From: Mya arenaria
Taxonomy: Eukaryota; Mollusca; Bivalvia; Myida; Myidae
Reading direction: 5' to 3'
DNA length: 64,000 nt
NCBI RefSeq assembly: GCF_026914265.1
Contig: NC_069128.1
Span: 28,649,960-28,713,959, forward strand
Positions 47,401 to 53,400 of the stretch are shown in pieces; positions within the stretch are counted from its first letter, which is position 1; the number at the start of each line of letters is the position of its first letter. A model generated the notes under the pieces. That model did not search any database. It worked only from the letters and a program-made list of their open reading frames with translations, and was not told the DNA's origin. Made by a program: the position numbers and the translations under genes.

Positions 47401-50400
47401 TATACCCCCGACAAACAAAGTTTGAAGGGGGTATATTGGAGTCACCCTGTGGTCGGTCGGTCGGTCGGTTTGTCGGACGGTTTGTTGCAATTTACCATGT
47501 ACGGAGCATAACTTAAAAACTACTGGATGGAATTGGATTAAACTTCATACAATGGTAGAGCATAATGAGAGGAAGTGCAGTGTACAATAAGCATAACTTT
47601 ATTCTTGCTTATTACTGAGTTAATGCCCTTTGTTAATTTTTTTTTTTTGTCCGGAGTATAACTTGAAAATTACTGGATATAATTCATTGGAACTTCATAC
47701 AATGGTAAAGCACAATGAGAGGAAGTGCAGCGCACAAGAACCATAACTCTATTTTAGCTAATTACAGAGTTATGGCCTTAAATTAATTTTTACTTGTCCC
47801 GAGCATAACTTGAAAACTATTAGATAAATAAATCTTCATACAGTGATAGATCATAATGAGAGGAAGTGCAGTGTACAGGAACCACAATTTTATTTCAGCT
47901 AATTACAGAGGTACTGCCCTTTGTTACTTTTTCTTGTCCGGAGCATAACTTGAAAACTATTGGATGGAATTTAATAAAACTTTATACAGTGATATATCAT
48001 AATGAGAGGAAGTGCAGTGTACATGAACCACAATTCTATTTCAGCTAATTACAAAGTTATTGCCCTTTGTTACTTTGTTACAATCGGAAATTGTACAAAA
48101 CAAAAATAACCCTTATCCGTAACATTTTATGTGTTTTCCTTTCTAAATATGTTTATATAAACCATTAATTTTAACCTACTGGTATAAAAAAAGTAACTTA
48201 ACTCATTTATAGATGGCTGTGGTATATTCTGTTCTTTAGAACATCAAATATATCAGTATTAACATCTCAGTATTAGCATCACTGATATTGTTTAAAGCCT
48301 TTTTTCTAACTTTTAAAAACATGATAAAAAAATGAATAACTGAGGATAGTCCATAAAATAAAGTTGTCATTTATAGGTTGGCTTTCCAAATAGTTGACTG
48401 CAATTTCATATCAGGGCGGCGTAAACAGATGCCTATTATGTATCTTAACCACCACCTCACCCTACATTCAGTTTTATTAAAGAAAGTTGAATACCTAATA
48501 ATAAGAAAGGTAGAAAAAACATTATTGCAAATTTACAAATAGAATGCAATAGATAAAAATGAATACATAGCATAAACAAAAAACACCTAAAATGAGTCCA
48601 CACAACTACATGTACATGTTTAAGTTCAATGTTTAAAGTATTCCGTCATTTTCGTTTGCGCCACTTCTGTCTCTAATATAAAGTGCATTTACATTGATCC
48701 GACATAATCATGCCAAGCATGTAACTCTGTGAGTCAAAACCCATGAATACACAAGTTCAATGAGTTTCTCAATTTTCCTCTGTCTTTTAGTGTTTGGATT
48801 TGAATTGCAAGAAATTAATTTGAGTCCGTCCACAGTTCTTCTTGCAGTACGACTGTTTTCTAATAATTTAATACACGATAGGTTATTTTAGCGTCAAACA
48901 CTTCCGATTTGATTTATTGCCAGCCATAATCAAGATTCAAAAGAATATCACAATCAATGCAATGTAAATATCTGTTCGTAGAAGTATAAAGCCGTGCACT
49001 TTGAAAAATTAATACGGAAGTGAATACATATCGTAACCCGTTTCACACCATCAGATAACAGTGCAAACTGTAAATTCATAATTATTATAACCGGCCTTCT
49101 TTGTCGGTATTTAACAATAAACTTGGTAAACTTCGTAATTATTTACGCCAATTATTCAACTATCTTTACTAAGTGTGTCAATTCTGATCGAAGCATTCGC
49201 CGACGTGTTATAAACATGATTTCTCGATAAGCAAACACACATGGTAATCGTGTTATGTTATATGCATTTCCATTGGACGACGGAAATATCCGAGGCTGTC
49301 GTTCTTTTCTGTCAATTTCAGTATCAAATAAAGCTGTGTATTGGCAAAATCACTTGCGGAAGTGTCAGTGACAAAGGATTAGTGACCGCTAATTAGTGCT
49401 TTTATGGCTTCACGGGGACAAATATTAGTGGCCGTGGCCGCGTTAGACAGTTGGCCGCTTAATGCACGTACTTTATATAGTAAAAACGTACAGGGGGGAA
49501 TTCGGAGTGGCCTGATAAGGCAGGTGGCCATTTAAAGCAGGTGACCGTTCAACCAGGTTTGACTGTATGACTATATGTCACCAAGTTTTTTCACTTAGTT
49601 GCAAAATTATTTGATATTTATATTGACTTTTGCAGCGTTTTTGCTTGAAAGACAAGAAGTATGTTACACTATCCCAAGCCAAGTTCTGGGAGCAATTTAA
49701 GTTTTTAAGTTATTTGCAACATATTTCAATATTTCTATATATTTATTTTTTTTAGCATTTCTGCCTGATGGACATGAAATAGGTAACATTCAAAGCCTTG
49801 TTCCGGGAGCATGAATTCTTTACCTAAAAGCTTATTAAACTGGTAAACCGTCACCAAGTTTTTAGTTATTTGCAACATAGTTTAATTTTCTTTATATTTT
49901 TTAGCGCTTCTGCATGATAGACAAGAAGTATGTAACGCCATTCCAAGCCATGTTCCGGGAACAGTATGAAACCATTCATCGTCTTGAGACGAATAAGTTG
50001 AGAAATGTGGCCAAGTTTTTTGCTCATTTGCTTCATACCGACTCCATCTCTTGGGCTGTAAGTATTTGTTTTTATATAACAGTTTGTTTACATGTATTAA
50101 AAAACAATTAAATAAATGAAAGGCATATGTCTTGCGATTTTGAATAATAAAAAACGGTTTTAGCCATATTGATGTACTGGTGTCAAAAACCTTTGTCAAA
50201 TCGATTTTATGTTTTTTCTCTTAATTAATATATATATGAAGTATATAGTTTATGAAAAGTCCAATTTCACAAAAAAGATAGGAATAATATGTTTTTGGAT
50301 AGAAAATAGCCTCACGGTTGTAGAATTGCATAGTTAATCAGAGCTTCATAAAAGGTTTAGCAACAAAGGTTATTTAAATCCCATTTTTTCTCTAGGGAGT

Positions 50401-53400
50401 ATGTAATGCTAAGATTATGTTATACTCTGATTTTGTTTCCAAAATAGTATGGTATGCTTGATTTTGTTCCATAATAATATAGTACGCTCTTATTTTGTTC
50501 CCAAAAAGTATAGTATGCTCTTATTTTGTTCCCAAAAAGTATAGTACGCTCTTATTTTGTTCCCAAAAAGTATGGTATGCTCTTATTTTGTTCCCAAAAA
50601 GTATGGTATGCTCTTATTTTGTTCCCAAAAAGTATAGTACGCTCTTATTTTGTTCCCAAAAAGTATGGTATGCTCTTATTTTGTTCCCAAAAAGTATGGT
50701 ATGCTCTTATTTTGTTCCCAAAAAGTATAGTACGCTCTTATTTTGTTCCCAAAAAGTATGGTATGCTCTTATTTTGTTCCCAAAAAGTATGGTACCCTCT
50801 TATTTTGTTCCCAAAAAGTATGGTACGCTCTTAATTTGTTTCCAAAAAGTATGGTGTGCTCTTATTTTGTTCCCAAAAAGTATAGTACGCTCTTATTTTG
50901 AACCCAAATAGTAGGGTACGCTCTTATTTTGTTCCCAAATAGTATGGTACGCTCTTGTTTTGTTCTCAAATATTTGTTGATTTGCATTCCATACATTTAC
51001 AAGGACGTTTTGACTAAAGCCAATTCATTTTCAAAATTCATTTTGATTTTAATGCATATTCATAAATTGCTCATCTTATCTGGCGCTCTGGTTAATCATG
51101 CAACAAAATATGCACTTAGTTTCAAAAGCTATATCAAGGATGTGATATGTCCCTGGATTTCCCCCAATCTAATGGCTTCAGTGACCAATATTTTTTAACT
51201 ATTTGACTTTGGTTGTCTCTTTGTTTGTTGTAAGTACAACACCATTTTACTTCCAATGAAGTCATGAGAGCCCTCAAATGGATATTTTTTGTTTAAAGCA
51301 AGCTGCAGCATGGTGTATAATACCCGTTGACCTTCACCAGAGGGCCTAAAGCACCGCCCAAACACATCGCCATAATGATTCTAGCATTTCAGCTGCCTGG
51401 TCAATCATATCACTGTATACATTGTATCACGTCGGCATTTTATTTTTATTTCCCTACCCAGGTGTTGGAGTGTATGAAGCTGAATGAAGATGACACAACA
51501 TCGGCTAGTCGAATCTTCATCAAGATTCTGTTTCAAGAGCTCTCAGAATACTTGGGACTGCCAAAACTCAACGACAGACTTAAAGATCCGTAAGTTGAAA
51601 TATTTAATGTTGTATCTTTTATATGCAGCATAAGCCTGTTATATACCGGGGCATTCATTTTTCTTGATTATCAGACAGATAACTTCAATGAACAATAAAA
51701 AACCCATCCAAAATAGTAAATATTTCAAAAAATTTAGAAGATCAAAAATACTGAGCTTATTTTAATTGTGTTATAACAGACTCCAGTAGTTTCGAGAAAT
51801 TGGCCCTGTCAACAACTTATCAAGGGTTTATACAATTAAGTGCAATGAGTGGAGGAGTCTGCTTGCAGTGCCACTATTACAGCTCTGACATAATCTAGGT
51901 TAAGGCCAAAAAAACCAAAACATTTGGTTTAAGTTACCAGACCCTACCTTCATAATATGTGCTGACACTACCGCTTTTATAGTCAGTTGGTAAAAAAATA
52001 GAAAGAAAAAAACAGAAAAAAATAATTTATATATTTTTTAATGTGTGTGTGTTGATATGTAGTTTAAAACCTTCAAAGCTTTATATTGAAGATTACTTTA
52101 ACACGATGCTCCAATGATTGCAAAAACGTTCTTAAATAAACCCTAATAAAGAGATAAAATGAAAAGCTTACCTACCATGTCTGTTTTTGAATGGAATGTA
52201 ACCCTAACCAAACCATTTATTTTTTGGCTGAACAATTTATCACAGTGATCTTCCAATTTCTCTCTGTTGGAGCACAACACTGGTCTCATGCTGGGCGTCA
52301 ACCAATGAGACAAGTGGTTAGATTATAAAATATTGTATATATCCTCGACTGTTAAATTCACCAACAAATCAATGTGTTCAAATTCTTCAGGACCCTGTTG
52401 GAGTACTACGCTGGTCTCATGCCGAGAGACAACCCCCGGGACACGAGATTTGCCATCAATTTCTTCACTACAATTGGACTGGGTGGACTGACGTAAGTAA
52501 AACATTGTTCGTGTTTAGATATATGCATGCTCAGACAATGGCATCATCAGAGATCAAGATGGCCACCAAGGGACTGTTATATCAGAAACATTTCTTACTA
52601 GAGAGATTTTTAACAGTGAAGAAGTGTAAATATTGGACCATTCTAGCACTTAGAAACATCTAAAATGCCATTGTTTTATTCATTCAATTGAATTCAATTC
52701 GTTCAAGCTCTGAGTAGCATTTTGACCTGCCAATGTTTCAATTCATAAATTTCATTTTGGATTTTTGTGTATTTATCAGTGATGACTTGCGTGACCACCT
52801 AAAGAACGTCTCTATGAAGCTAATGGCACAGAAGCAGGAACAGCAGGCAGCGGCAGCTATAGCAGTTGACTCCTCAGACAGTTCTGACTCGGAATCAAAT
52901 GATTCTAGCTCCAGTGGATCTGATAGCAGCGACTCTGACAGCTCTTCGGGTAACTATTTAATAGGGATGCAAACGAATGGCAAAATTGATATTCGAATAT
53001 TCGGTAATTCTTTCGATCGAATATTCGATTACCAAAATACATATTTTAGAAGATGTAGTAAAATTCTATTACTATTCGCTAAAGTAATAACCGGGGCATT
53101 TATACCCTACTATGTCGTAGCAAGTACGCGCGGCGGACCCTTATTTCCCCAAATGAGTCTTTGAAATTCTCCATTTTCAGGAAGAAAAAAGCAATACATT
53201 ATGAACAAACAACAGAATCAAATAATTTCAATTCCGCTGCCTTTATATTTGTAAACAATGTGAACTTACATGGATTTCTAGTAAAAAAGCGTTTTGAGCC
53301 AATGGAGGGTCGTTCCGTAGGACGAGCAGCCTCGTTCTGAGATTGAGCTCTAAATTGACTACTTTTAACTACGGAAAACCCAAACCCACTATGGAACAAG

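Noticed and set aside
50495..50911. Open frames repeating FPKSMV or CSQKVWY
   Set aside because: 31-bp minisatellite without stops.
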